A program made the position numbers and the translations under genes. A DNA stretch of 64,000 nt from Isochrysis galbana (Eukaryota > Haptophyta > Isochrysidales > Isochrysidaceae): NCBI GenBank assembly GCA_018136815.1, contig CM030941.1, positions 19,771 to 83,770 of the forward strand. The letters are read 5' to 3'. Numbering within the stretch: the first letter of the stretch is position 1; every line of letters begins with the position of its first letter. Positions 20,944 to 30,060 of the stretch are shown piece by piece. Under the pieces are notes generated by a model, which saw only the letters and a program-made list of their open reading frames with translations, made no database searches and was not told where the DNA came from.

Positions 20944-23624
20944 GTGACTCGCTGCAGGCCAGGGAAGAGTCGTCATTCCAACAAATGTTACACCGTCTTG
21001 ATCTTGTCTTGGAACGTCTCATCTGGGCGGGCCTCACTTGCAAGATGTCGAAATGCGTTTTCTTTGCCACCTCGGCTGAATATCTCGGCCACGTTGTTTC
21101 GCGTGAAGGTCTTCGGATGGATCCCAAGAAAGTGGAAGCTGTCTCGAAAATCGACCCAACCCAAATCAACTCGATCGAAGCCGTCCGTTCGTTCCTTGGA
21201 TTGTGCTCCTACTACCGCCGTTTCATCCGTCGTTTTGCGATCCGTGCGGCGCCGTTAACCGCTCTCACGCGGAAAGGGTGCGACGTCCCGGTCGAGTCGC
21301 AAACAGAAGCCTGTCGACAGGCTATCGAAGATCTCAAGCAAGCTATCTGTGAAGAACCCGTACTTGCACCTCCTCGAGACGACCGTCCTTTCCTCGTTAA
21401 AACCGACGGTGCTAGCAAGCTCGGCATCGCCGGCGTCCTCGCCCAAAAAGACGACGAAGGGAGAGAGCGCGTCGTTGCATACTACGGTCGTAGCTTGAGT
21501 CCGGCTGAGCGCCATTGGACAGTCACTGAAATCGAACTTCTAGCAGCGCTAGAATCGATCCGAAATTGGAGGCCTTATCTTTGGGGTCGCCACTTCACCC
21601 TCGTCGTAGACCATTCAGCTTTGCGCTGGCTTCACACGATGAAAGATCAAGTCACCGGTGGTCCAGCCTCGCGCCTCATGCGATGGGTCCTAAAGCTAGC
21701 CGAATATAGATTCGACGTCGTGCACAAACCTGGAGTCACTCACTGGGACGCCGACGGCTTATCCCGCTTAGTTGCTCTCGAGCCTGATCACGATCCTCTC
21801 CATCTCGAGGAGAGTGACGCCCATTCTTTCGATTCTTCTGAAATTCACGACATAGTCGCCGCCGCGGTTACTTCATCCACCCTCACCGCTCGCCGCCAAC
21901 AAGCAAGCGATAGGCTCGCTCGTCAAGCATCGGAATCTTCGGAGTCGATTACCTCCTCGTATCTCGATGTGGGCGTGCCTCATGCCGACGAATTACGTCA
22001 AGCGCTCTCTACCGACGATCTCGCCAGCTCGATCCTTTCTGAAGTCGAGTCGATCCTTCCGAAAGCTTCCTCTTCGATTGACTCTAGCTCGTCGTCGAAG
22101 AAAAGTTCCCGATTCCTCCTTCGCGATGGCCTACTCTACTACCGCTCCTCAGAGGCGGAAGAGGCTCCTCTTCGTTTATACATTCCGGAGTCCCTTCGTG
22201 ACACGTACCTCCGCGCCTACCATGACCACCTTGGTCACCCAGGTGCGACAAGGATGACTACCCTACTTCGTTCTCGAGTTTACTGGCCTGGCCTATCCGC
22301 CTCTGTATCGGAGTACGTTCGAGAGTGCCATGAATGCACTCTTGGCAAACCGTTACCGCGACCGCTCGCCCATCCATCCGGTCTTTCTATCGGATCCTAT
22401 CCTTTCGACGTCGTCTATTGCGATATTCTTTCGATGGCTCCCACCCACGATTTCGTATCCGGCCGCTCCGGTTTTGATAAGCTGATTGTTTTCGTCGATT
22501 CTCTCTCTCGTTGGATTGAAGCTGAGCCTTGCAACGGTAACCCCTCGTCCGCAAAATGTCTGGACGTCTTCATGCGTCTCATCGTATCTCGTTATGGAGT
22601 CCCTCGCCAACTTCGAACCGACGCCGGCTCGAATCTTTGCTCTCGATTAGTGGACCTAATTCTCAAAGCGACCGGCACGGACTTGAGCACTACTGAAGCC
22701 TATCGCCACGAAGGCGTAGGGCTAGTAGAAAGAGCTCAACAAACTCTCCTCACGATGACTCGAGTCTCCAATGAAGGCGGCGCCCATTGGGTCGACCACC
22801 TTCCGTTTCTTCTCATGTCTATGCGAGCGACCGCCGGTCGCGTCGTACCCAAGTCACCCGCGGCTATCTTGTTTGGTCGGGAGCTTCGTCTTCCAGCTCA
22901 ACTTGCTGACCCTGCTCCTGTTCTCGAGTTGCTTCCATCTAGGCCTCCGTCCGATGCCGTCATTTACGCTACCGAGCTCAATAAGAAGCTTCTCGAGTCG
23001 TGGCGTTCCGCCCTCGAAAGTACTCAAGAAGCCCAACGCGAATCGATGCGCTCCGCCTCTCAAAAGTCTAAACTCGGTGTCACCTTCAAACCAGGAGACA
23101 GAGTTTGTCGTCGAATCCCTGGCCACGCCAACAAACTTCAATATCTCTACTCCGGTCCCTACCGAGTAGAAGAAGCCATCTCGGCCACTCGCTACCGTCT
23201 ACGCGATCTCGAAAATCGTCAAGTCAAGGATGAAGTTCACATTTCCAATCTTCGTCCGTACTTCACCGTCACCGATTCGTCTCCGCTCGCTGAAGATGAG
23301 TACTTGGTCGAAGAGTTACTCGATCGCAAGGGCGATGGAGTTTCATTCAAGTATCTCGTCAAATGGCGCGGCTATCCTCGTTCTGAAGCTACTTGGGAGT
23401 CTCGAATTGAGTTGCTTCGGCGTTGTGCTGATCTAGTTGAGTCGTACGACACCACTTTCGACCGCCGTCCGGTTCAACCCCAAGCTCACTCCGCTGTAGA
23501 CTCCTCTTCAAGTCCAAGCTCAAGTTCCCAATCCAATCAAGTTATTCCACGTCGAATTCAAGAGACAAGTCGTACTCCTCCTGATCTGCCTTCGAGTCGT
23601 ACTCGTTCTCGTTCACAATCGTAG
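20712..23624 (+). CDS. pol: pol polyprotein, second part: RT, RNase H, integrase, chromodomain
   Basis: This frame continues RT after the missing base near 20718; the apparent Met at 20712 is not a natural start. Residue numbers from 20712: catalytic Asp4 in LDLASGF, YLDD at 66-69, RNase H Asp232 to about 310, and an integrase zinc finger (His504-509 region, Cys539, Cys542). The integrase core has Asp571, Asp637 and Glu673, with exactly 35 residues between the last two (DDX35E). A chromodomain follows at about 864-916 (EYLVEELLDR, KYLVKWRGY, TWE). The domain set is complete, and all catalytic residues I can check are present. Chromodomains of such integrases are known to steer insertion toward particular chromatin marks. 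The stop is at 23622-23624. Confidence 0.93.
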   Translation: MHLDLASGFWGIPIKESDKHITAFTTHRGKYEFNYLPFGVQSGPSYMCRLMDAVLGGLAWEICMPYLDDVGAWSTGVGDSLQAREESSFQQMLHRLDLVLERLIWAGLTCKMSKCVFFATSAEYLGHVVSREGLRMDPKKVEAVSKIDPTQINSIEAVRSFLGLCSYYRRFIRRFAIRAAPLTALTRKGCDVPVESQTEACRQAIEDLKQAICEEPVLAPPRDDRPFLVKTDGASKLGIAGVLAQKDDEGRERVVAYYGRSLSPAERHWTVTEIELLAALESIRNWRPYLWGRHFTLVVDHSALRWLHTMKDQVTGGPASRLMRWVLKLAEYRFDVVHKPGVTHWDADGLSRLVALEPDHDPLHLEESDAHSFDSSEIHDIVAAAVTSSTLTARRQQASDRLARQASESSESITSSYLDVGVPHADELRQALSTDDLASSILSEVESILPKASSSIDSSSSSKKSSRFLLRDGLLYYRSSEAEEAPLRLYIPESLRDTYLRAYHDHLGHPGATRMTTLLRSRVYWPGLSASVSEYVRECHECTLGKPLPRPLAHPSGLSIGSYPFDVVYCDILSMAPTHDFVSGRSGFDKLIVFVDSLSRWIEAEPCNGNPSSAKCLDVFMRLIVSRYGVPRQLRTDAGSNLCSRLVDLILKATGTDLSTTEAYRHEGVGLVERAQQTLLTMTRVSNEGGAHWVDHLPFLLMSMRATAGRVVPKSPAAILFGRELRLPAQLADPAPVLELLPSRPPSDAVIYATELNKKLLESWRSALESTQEAQRESMRSASQKSKLGVTFKPGDRVCRRIPGHANKLQYLYSGPYRVEEAISATRYRLRDLENRQVKDEVHISNLRPYFTVTDSSPLAEDEYLVEELLDRKGDGVSFKYLVKWRGYPRSEATWESRIELLRRCADLVESYDTTFDRRPVQPQAHSAVDSSSSPSSSSQSNQVIPRRIQETSRTPPDLPSSRTRSRSQS

Positions 23625-23690
23625 CGCTAAGTCGACCGGAAGTGGATGATTAGCGTCGCGTCAGCGCCTGACCAGCGCAACTGCCCGCTC

Positions 23691-24121
23691 TCCATTCTCC
23701 TCCTCCTGTGTCCCTGCGGCGCGTCCCATGCCGGCGCGCCACGGCCTGCTCTCAGAGGTCCTTTGGGGGCTCCCAGAGGGCCAGCCAGGGCAGCTCAGGG
23801 GCAGTGGAGGCTGGGGCTCAGCCCCTGGCCCCCCCTGCCTCTCCCACGCTTGCCTCGCTGGCCATGGGAGCCGCCCAGAGGCATCTGTCTGCCTGGCGAC
23901 CAGGGAAGGGGGGGGGTCAGCTCGAGGCAGGCCCACGCAGGGCGTGGGAGTGCGAATCACGGCCCGCGCCACTAGGGGTCTGGGCCAGTGTGGTGATTGC
24001 CCAGCCCCTGCCAAAGGGCAGGGCTGTGGTTGATTTACGGGCCCACCCCTGGGGGTGTCCGCGATGGAGAGAGGGGGGCGCGAGGCCCCCCATTGACCCC
24101 ACTTTATAAAAGTAGGTTGAC
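23691..24121 (+). repeat. Interspersed repeat R2, copy 1
   Basis: It starts exactly where copy A's similarity to copy B stops. 23806-24121 matches 25100-25425: CTGCCTGGCGACCAGGGA, a G run, CACTAGGGGTCTGGGCCAG, GATTGCCCAGCCC, GGGTGTCCGCGATGGAGAG, a GCGAGGCCCC block and a closing TATAAAAGTAGGTTG. The 5' part to 23805 is unique to this copy. No protein is recognised; the open frames on both strands are composition effects. Confidence 0.7.
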
Positions 24122-24800
24122 AAATACAGCCAAATACATATGTATTTGGCCTCTAGCCAAACACGCCGGTAATTAATACGTATTTTCCATCTAGGCTTCG
24201 GTGGTGCGGCGTCTGCCACGGCCCGAGCCGATCGGTCGGCGTGGCGGGGTCCTACATGTGAAACACAGGAACAGTGTTTTTTTTTCGGAGGCCCAAAACA
24301 TATGTTTTTCGCTGTTTATTTCGGGCGGCCCCCTACCCCGCACATCTGTTTTTTACACTGTTTTTTTTCGACGGCAAAAAACATACTGTTTTTGCTGTTT
24401 TTTTTCTAAGTTTGGCTGTGTTTCACGCCTAGATGTTAAACACGGTGGGTTAGGTCTAGAAACACACCAAAAACAGCTGTTTTTGGCTTTTTTGGAAACA
24501 CGGTGAAACACAGTACCGAAAACAGCGGGTCATATATATATATATAGTAGCTAGTATAGTATACATATATATTATATCCATCTCCCGTAGGCTCACAGCT
24601 CACAGCTACCGGTAGTTCCTGTGGGAGTGTAATTGTAATAATTGTAACTGTCAAGCATAAGCATGATTGTGATTGATGATTGATTGTCTTGCATCCAACT
24701 AGGTGCTAGGTGGTAGGTGGTGGTAGCTAGTGGTGTAGTGGTGCAGGTGGGAGGCCAGGCAATCAGGTGGCGGATTGATTATGCTCTGGCTCTGGCTATG
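24122..24800. other. AT-rich stretch with palindromes, no gene
   Basis: Contains the palindrome AAATACATATGTATTT near 24132, several T runs in GTTTTT-rich context, and GTGAAACACAG near 24261 with its inverse CTGTGTTTCAC near 24415. A TATATATA tract lies near 24532-24570. It may be one more transposon relic; I see no coding signal. Confidence 0.45.
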
Positions 24801-24900
24801 NNNNNNNNNNNNNNNNNNNNNNNNNNNNNNNNNNNNNNNNNNNNNNNNNNNNNNNNNNNNNNNNNNNNNNNNNNNNNNNNNNNNNNNNNNNNNNNNNNNN
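24801..24900. other. Assembly gap (100 N)
   Basis: Exactly 100 N, a placeholder of unknown true length. Confidence 0.99.
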
Positions 24901-25093
24901 CCTCTGAGGACCACAACGCCCAACGGCGACAAACCATCGAACAGCGTATCGCGCAGACGACAGACGACAGACGAGAAAGGGAATAAAGAGAAGGAGGAGA
25001 GAGCCTGGGACCACCACACCACCACCACCGCCACCGCACCATCGATCGCGACGAACCACGACGACGAGGAGGAAGAGGAAGAGGCCTGAGTGC

Positions 25094-25425
25094 TTGCTTG
25101 AGGCTGAGGGGGCTCAGTCCCCCCCTTGCCTCTCCCTCGCTCGCCTCGCTGGCCTTGGGTGCCGCCCTGAGTCCCCTGCCTGCCTGGCGACCAGGGATGG
25201 GGGGGGGGGGGGAGTCAGTACGAGAGCTGGCCTATGCGGGCCTGGGAGTGCGGCTCGCAGCCCGCGCCCACTAGGGGTCTGGGCCAGAAGGATGATTGCC
25301 CAGCCCTTGCGAGAGGAGGGCGCAGGGGCTGAGGTTGAATGTACGGGCCCACCCCGGGGGGTGTCCGCGATGGAGAGAGGGGGGCGCGAGGCCCCCATTG
25401 ACCCCCACTTATAAAAGTAGGTTGT
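25094..25425 (+). repeat. Interspersed repeat R2, copy 2
   Basis: Same family as 23806-24121, shorter at its 5' end, and again closing with TATAAAAGTAGGTTG. The tails at 9090-9145 and near 58190 look like diverged members with AAGTATAAACTTAG in place of the last block. Confidence 0.7.
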
Positions 25426-26279
25426 GCCTGTCCCTATATATATATAAATAGTAAATATGAGAAAAACTGCATATTTCTAACTGCTATCTGCTAACTGTGC
25501 ATAGTTAGGAGTTAGGCGCGGGTAGCGGGTAGTTAGGAGTAGCACAATCATTCTGCCTCACGCCGTGCAAGTAGCGGTTAGTTTGTTAAGAATTTTTAAG
25601 TCATAGTCATCCCTTTCTTCATCTTTCTCTTTCTTAGCAATCACAGTTCACAGTCCCGTCGTCCGTCGCCGTCGACCGTGTCCCCAGTCCCAGTCCCGCC
25701 AGGTCTTGTGACCCTTCCGAGCGTTCCACTCCTGAATGTTCTGAGCAGTCCGCTGCCCTACCTGAGCCATCCCCATCCCCAGCCTACGCTCACGGCCTGC
25801 GCCCGACGTCTCCCAAGCCCTCCTTGTCCTTCCCCACCTCCCATGATCATATAGACGGCTGTAAAGATCCACAGCGGCTCCACAACCACAGCTCCACAGA
25901 CACCTCCACACTTAGCAACAGCCGGAGTCAAAGTGACTCAAACGTGCCACCCAACAATACTCGCTCCCATTCACACGTCAATAGATTCGACGACTCAGTG
26001 TACATGGACGGGGATCGCGGGAGCGAGAAGAGCCAGCCACCGAAACGCTTGGAGCTCAAAAAAGGTTCACAAAAATGTCGGCCATCCGGGGTTAAGGATT
26101 AAGGATGCGCAACGCCACCCCTATCACGTCGCCGCCAGGCGACGCGCGCCGAACCCTCGACCCCCTGGCACGGAGGGCATGGCCGCCGGTGGGCTTGGAT
26201 CGCCGCCATTTCGAGCGGCAAGCGCGCCCGCCCGAGCTGCCACCTACTGTGACCAACAGCGCGCAGGAGCGCGGTTGCC
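25426..26279. other. No gene recognised
   Basis: An AT-rich start (TATATATATAAATAG near 25436) is followed by GC-rich sequence with clusters of CAGTCCCAGTCCC near 25683. No frame shows a known domain or a convincing start and splice pattern. Confidence 0.4.
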
Positions 26280-27037
26280 TCAGCACACACCGTACAGTGT
26301 CGTCCTTCTGTACCGTTGGGCAGTCTGACACGCCTCCTTATCGGCTTGGCAAGCAGGGTTCAAGGGCATGGCCTGCACGCTCGGCGTCAACGAGTCGTCA
26401 CATCGTCCGGGCAAGCGCGCCGTGCTCGTCGAACACTTGTCTGAAGGCCGCACGTGTAGCGCTGACTTCTCCACCTGCCCCATTCGCCACAAGGTAGCAG
26501 CGAGGCCCGCCTGACGCTGAAGTGGTTTCACACCGCGCAGCGCCTTTGCCTTGGCCCGCCCTTTACCACCATTCACCAGTCTGCTTCGGCACCGGCCCAG
26601 GCCACCGACAGCCGCGGCCTCGGGTGCGTCGGCAGCCGGCTGACTGGCCGGCAGGATGGCAGGTCCGCTAGCCGGCAAGCCATTGCACTCTTGTACACGG
26701 AGACGGTCAGCCTCTTCCGTGTCTGGCCGTCCGGGCACACGTACCACCGGCGAGATGGGCGCTTGCGCCAGATATGGACGTGCCTGGCTGCGGAATTCAA
26801 TGCCTTCGACCAGGTCCACGTCCCAGTCGGCGCAGCCAAATAAGTCTACATGGGGCCGGGGGGATGAAGGCTGGCGGTCGGACACGCGCGAGGCGGGAGG
26901 GACAGAGCGGGGGGGGGGATAGGATGCGCACCGGTGCGCTGCTTCTCCTGCTTGGCGACACAGCGGTTGGCATGCGCCTGGATCTGGTCGTCGCTGATTG
27001 ACTTGAAGCAGACGGGACAGCTGGTTGTGTGCGGCAT
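26280..27037 (-). CDS. UBZ-type zinc finger protein (gene fragment, 3' structure unclear)
   Basis: Exon 1 is 27037-26932, starting at the ATG at 27037. It encodes a compact C2HC finger, CPVC-x11-IQAH-x3-C, of the Rad18/UBZ4 type that binds ubiquitin in DNA-repair proteins. A GT donor at 26931 and an AG acceptor ending at 26846 remove a 86-bp intron in phase, giving DLFGCADWDVDLVEGIEF downstream. The second frame stays open to 26280, but its later part looks like GC-rich noise and further introns are likely. Candidate relatives by the finger alone are Rad18, FAN1 and SNM1-like proteins; nothing here decides between them. An R3 repeat starts about 540 bp upstream, head-to-head. Confidence 0.45.
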
Positions 27038-27572
27038 CCGCCAGCCGCTTCGCGCCGAGCGGCGGAGAGAAGCGTCCATCCGGCCGGAGAAGGGGGAGAG
27101 CGAGGGGAGGCGAGCCGCACCGAGATCGCTCGCGGTAGAAAGAGCAGGGCGAAGGACCGAAAGGGGGGCCGCAAGGGAGACAAGGTCTACCAAGCCAACA
27201 GCTCGACAGTGGGAGAGGAAGGAGGAGAGGGGGGAAGGGGCTGCCCTGCTGATGAGCGGCGCGAAGGGGGGCGAAAGGTAGGGGAGAGGCGGGGGGGGGG
27301 GAGAGAGAGAGAAGGGGAGCGCAGTGGCCGTATCGAGGAAGTGTGTGGGGCGCGGCGGGTGGTGGGGTGAGGGGAAGAAGAGGGGAGGGGGAGTGGAGCA
27401 GGCGCGCCTCGGCGTCGGCGCGGGTGGGGAGGGGGGAAAAGAGGGGGGGGGGCGGGGGGCGGGGGGGGCGGGGCAGTAGCAAAAAAGTACCTCTTATAAT
27501 ATTATTCTCGCCACGCGCGCGGCCTTGGAGGTCTTCAGTCTTTAGGTCTCGTTCCGTCGAAAGTGGGACAGC

Positions 27573-27733
27573 ATCAGAGTTTTCTTGTTGTGTGAGTATA
27601 ACCTTAGTGATGAGGGACCGAAGCCCTTCGACGGCAACGGAGCCCCTACCCCGCTACCCCGCGATGGGTGTGTGCGCGGTTGGCGCATGGCTCGTCCCGG
27701 TGTATGTGGCTAGCTAGGGATGCTAGTGTCACA
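27573..27733 (+). repeat. Repeat R3, copy 1 (5' fragment)
   Basis: It begins TCAGAGTTTTCTTGTTGTG and continues TATAACCTTAGTG, CGACGGCAACGGAGCCC and GCGATGG, then GTGTGCGCGGTTGGCGCATG, as do 46565 (minus) and 56856 (plus). Only the first ~160 bp of the family are kept here. It points away from the minus-strand UBZ gene. Confidence 0.7.
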
Positions 27734-27932
27734 GATGGCCCTCCGTCTGCCTCACTTTCTCTTCTTCTTCTACTACTTTACTCACTAAGTCACTAAATAG
27801 GTAGAGACACTCTTCCCTCTTCCTCTTCACATGAGAAGAGGCGACGGGCCTCTCTCTCTTCTTTCTTCTCTTCCCTCTCTCTCTTCTCTTCCTCTCTCAC
27901 ATTCTATGTACGCCGACCTTGTTTTTGTTTAC
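27734..27932. other. Pyrimidine-rich spacer
   Basis: CT-rich low-complexity sequence with repeated CTCTTCTTC; no gene. Confidence 0.6.
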
Positions 27933-28127
27933 GTGTCGTATTCCATACGATGACAGACTTCTACTTCTAACCTGTGGGTTATTTTTAAGCCTCAAGGTCT
28001 CGTCGATTGGTATACCGCCTCTTCTCTTACTTTCTCCCGATGTCATCAAATGTTCCATGACTGTCTTCTGTCTTCTCTCGTCCATCGGTTGTAGCTCCCC
28101 CAGCGAGGTCTGCCCTCGTTGTGCCGA
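27933..28127 (+). repeat. Left arm of a ~195-bp inverted repeat
   Basis: From GTGTCGTATTCCATACGATG to CTCGTTGTGCCGA this arm is the near-exact reverse complement of 28997-29191. The arms enclose about 870 bp with no recognised gene (28128-28996). No target-site duplication is visible outside the arms. The right arm continues outward into an LTR-like end at 29359, so these may be two LTR relics in opposite orientation and not the termini of one DNA transposon. Confidence 0.75.
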
Positions 28128-28996
28128 CCCCTCTGTCGCATGTCTGCGCGTTGCCGAGTTGCCCTGGTGCCGACGCTTGGCCGTCCGTCCAGGTGTGGTT
28201 AGTTTTCGCCCTGTTTGGTTTAGTTTGTGTGGTTCTGTGCCCTCATCTTTTTGAGTCCTTGCGTTGTAGTCTCCCGTGTCTACCTCGGACCTAAGAAGCT
28301 CTCATTCTCACTCTCTCTCTTCCACTAGCTCGCTAGCTAGCCTCGTCCCTACTCTCCGACGCCACGCGTCGCAATCCTCCGACCGTAAGTCCACTTCATC
28401 GCTCGTGGCGCTCGATGGCAGACGCTGTCAGACCCGATTCTTACTATGACCTATCTGACATTTTCCCGCCAGCAACAATCAACGAACCTTCGTTCGACGA
28501 CCGCGTCAGCTGCCGGCTCGATCGAACGGCCCTCTGCCTATGAGCCTATAGTCATCGCGTGTTCGACATTAAGTTAGAATTCTACGTATTACGTGTTTTT
28601 TTAATCTAAATCTAACTGAGCATTAGTACCACTACTCTCACTAGCCCGGTACTAACACGACAGCCCTCCGCGCACCTGCCCGTACACCTTGGCGCGTGCT
28701 GTTGTCACAGATACATACACCTATGCACCCCTCCACATCTCCCCCCTCGCAGGCCCCCGGCTCCCATTCTAACTCCCCACAAGTTAAAATGAGGGAAAAC
28801 CCATTGAGGCGGACCGAACGACGCCGGCCGACTCTCCAGGAAAAAGCACCGGGGGGGGAGGGAGGAACCTCTCGTCAAAAAAGGAGAACGGCCCTTACCA
28901 GCTCACGCCGCGAGCAGTTCTCGAGAAATAAGCAACTGCGCCTCGAGTATACCTGCCACAAGGGTATCCGAGACGTCTTGAGCTTGAGCCGCTCCG

Positions 28997-29191
28997 TCGG
29001 CACAACGAGGGCAGACCTCGCTGGGGGAGCTACGATCAATGGACGAGAGAAGGCAGAAGACAGTCATGGAACGTTTGATGACATCGAGAGAAAGTAAGAG
29101 AAGAGGCGGTATACCAATCGACGAGACCTTGAGGCTTAACAATAACCCACAGGTTATAAGTAAAAGTCTGTCATCGTATGGAATACGACAC
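28997..29191 (-). repeat. Right arm of the ~195-bp inverted repeat
   Basis: Reverse complement of 27933-28127 with a few mismatches and small indels. Confidence 0.75.
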
Positions 29192-29359
29192 AGACCTGGG
29201 AATCAGGATGCACAGGCTACAAGGAGGCGCAACCAGGCAAGGAGCGAGTGACGAGCGACGAGTTACGAGTAACGAGTGACGCGTAGGACGCCTATCGAGT
29301 AAAGAACGACTAACGAGTAAAGTCGAAGGCCGCGGACGAGGTCGATCGCGAATGCGACA
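29192..29359 (-). repeat. LTR-like end, family starting TGTCGCAT
   Basis: On the minus strand the sequence from 29359 starts TGTCGCATTCGCGATCGAC and runs through blocks rich in ACTCGTTACTCGTAACTCG before joining the inverted-repeat arm. 31978 onward on the plus strand starts almost identically and shares the same ordered blocks, including CTCGCTCCTTG. A shorter trace ends at 8907. I read these as relics of one LTR family. Confidence 0.5.
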
Positions 29360-29752
29360 GAAATCGCATCATCTAGGATGAATGCGACAGAAGCGCGGAA
29401 AGGGGAGTGGTTATTGGGGCAAGGGCGTTGTCTCTGAATGCCCGGAAGTAGGGAGAGCTAGAGATAGAGATAGTAGCAAGTATCGTGGGCATCTTCAAGA
29501 CTTGTCAAGAGTTTTTTAACTACTATGGTATGGGTATGGGCATGCGGTATGCGGTGCCGGGGACCTGCAAACATGGTCCGCGGAAGGCACGATAGTTAAA
29601 TTCCCAAAATTTCGCGGCATGTTGGTACGCCCGCCAAGAGGCAGCCTGTGTGCACCATAATAATGCCCGCCCAACGCCAGCCCACATGATCTCAGCCCAC
29701 CAAAAACCCACACTAATATAAATGTTTTGTGCATTGCACGGCGTACTGCACA
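29360..29752. other. Spacer upstream of tRNA-Ser, no gene recognised
   Basis: No coding signal. It contains GAATGCGACAGAA, repeating part of the preceding LTR-like end. Confidence 0.4.
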
Positions 29753-29834
29753 GTCCAGATGCCCGAGTGGTTAAGGGGTTTGACTTGAAATCAAATGGGC
29801 TCAGCCCGCGTAGGTTCAAATCCTGCTCTGGACG
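29753..29834 (+). tRNA. tRNA-Ser (anticodon TGA)
   Basis: Acceptor arms GTCCAGA (29753-29759) and TCTGGAC (29827-29833) pair fully, with discriminator G at 29834. The A-box-like GCCCGAGTGG gives the D arm. The anticodon stem TTTGA/TCAAA (29779-29783, 29791-29795) encloses CTTGAAA, with anticodon TGA at 29786-29788. A variable arm of the long type (GGGCTCAGCCC region) is typical of class II tRNA-Ser. The T arm carries GGTTCAAATCC, a good B box. It decodes UCA, and UCG or UCU by wobble. No intron is visible. Confidence 0.93.
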
Positions 29835-30060
29835 TTTATTTTGCGGTTCTCAGATCCTGCAATGGATGCTCTTTTTCTTCAGTATTCCTATCGCATTTCT
29901 TCTGTTTAAGGACAAGCCATCTTCGGTTCCTCTTTCCTCTTTTAAATCCTGCTCTGGACGTTTATTTTGCGGTTCTCAGATCCTGCACCGGTATCGCATT
30001 TCTTCTGTTGGGTACTGGTCTTCGTAGGAGGATAAGGACAAGAACCATCTTCGGTTCCTC
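29818..30060 (+). repeat. Imperfect tandem duplication carrying the tRNA 3' end
   Basis: The stretch from AAATCCTGCTCTGGACG at 29818 recurs at about 29944, including TTTATTTTGCGGTTCTCAGA and TCCTGCA. It is followed both times by TATCGCATTTCTTCTG and later CCATCTTCGGTTCCTC. The unit is about 125 bp. The second copy holds only the 3' end of the tRNA (T-arm half and acceptor strand) and cannot fold as a tRNA. Confidence 0.8.

Larger units (their letters stand above)
11395..23690 (+). mobile_element. Ty3/gypsy chromodomain retrotransposon, copy A, with methyltransferase-like domain
   Basis: Structure: 5' LTR 11395-12773, gag 12687-15417, a single UAG, pol in the same frame to 20943, and the rest of pol in the next frame to 23624. 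A short tail shared with copy B ends at about 23690, where R2 repeat sequence starts. The 3' LTR is missing. No primer-binding site of the usual TGG type follows the LTR. The chromodomain at the end of integrase suggests a chromovirus-like lineage. Only two frame breaks need repair, in gag near 13700 and in RT near 20718, so this is the better-preserved copy. Its internal region, about 10.9 kb, is long for the superfamily because of the linker and the extra domain. Confidence 0.93.

Noticed and set aside
24201-24506. 101-codon frame with Phe/Ser-rich product
   Set aside because: Translation of T-rich repeats; no start context or family.
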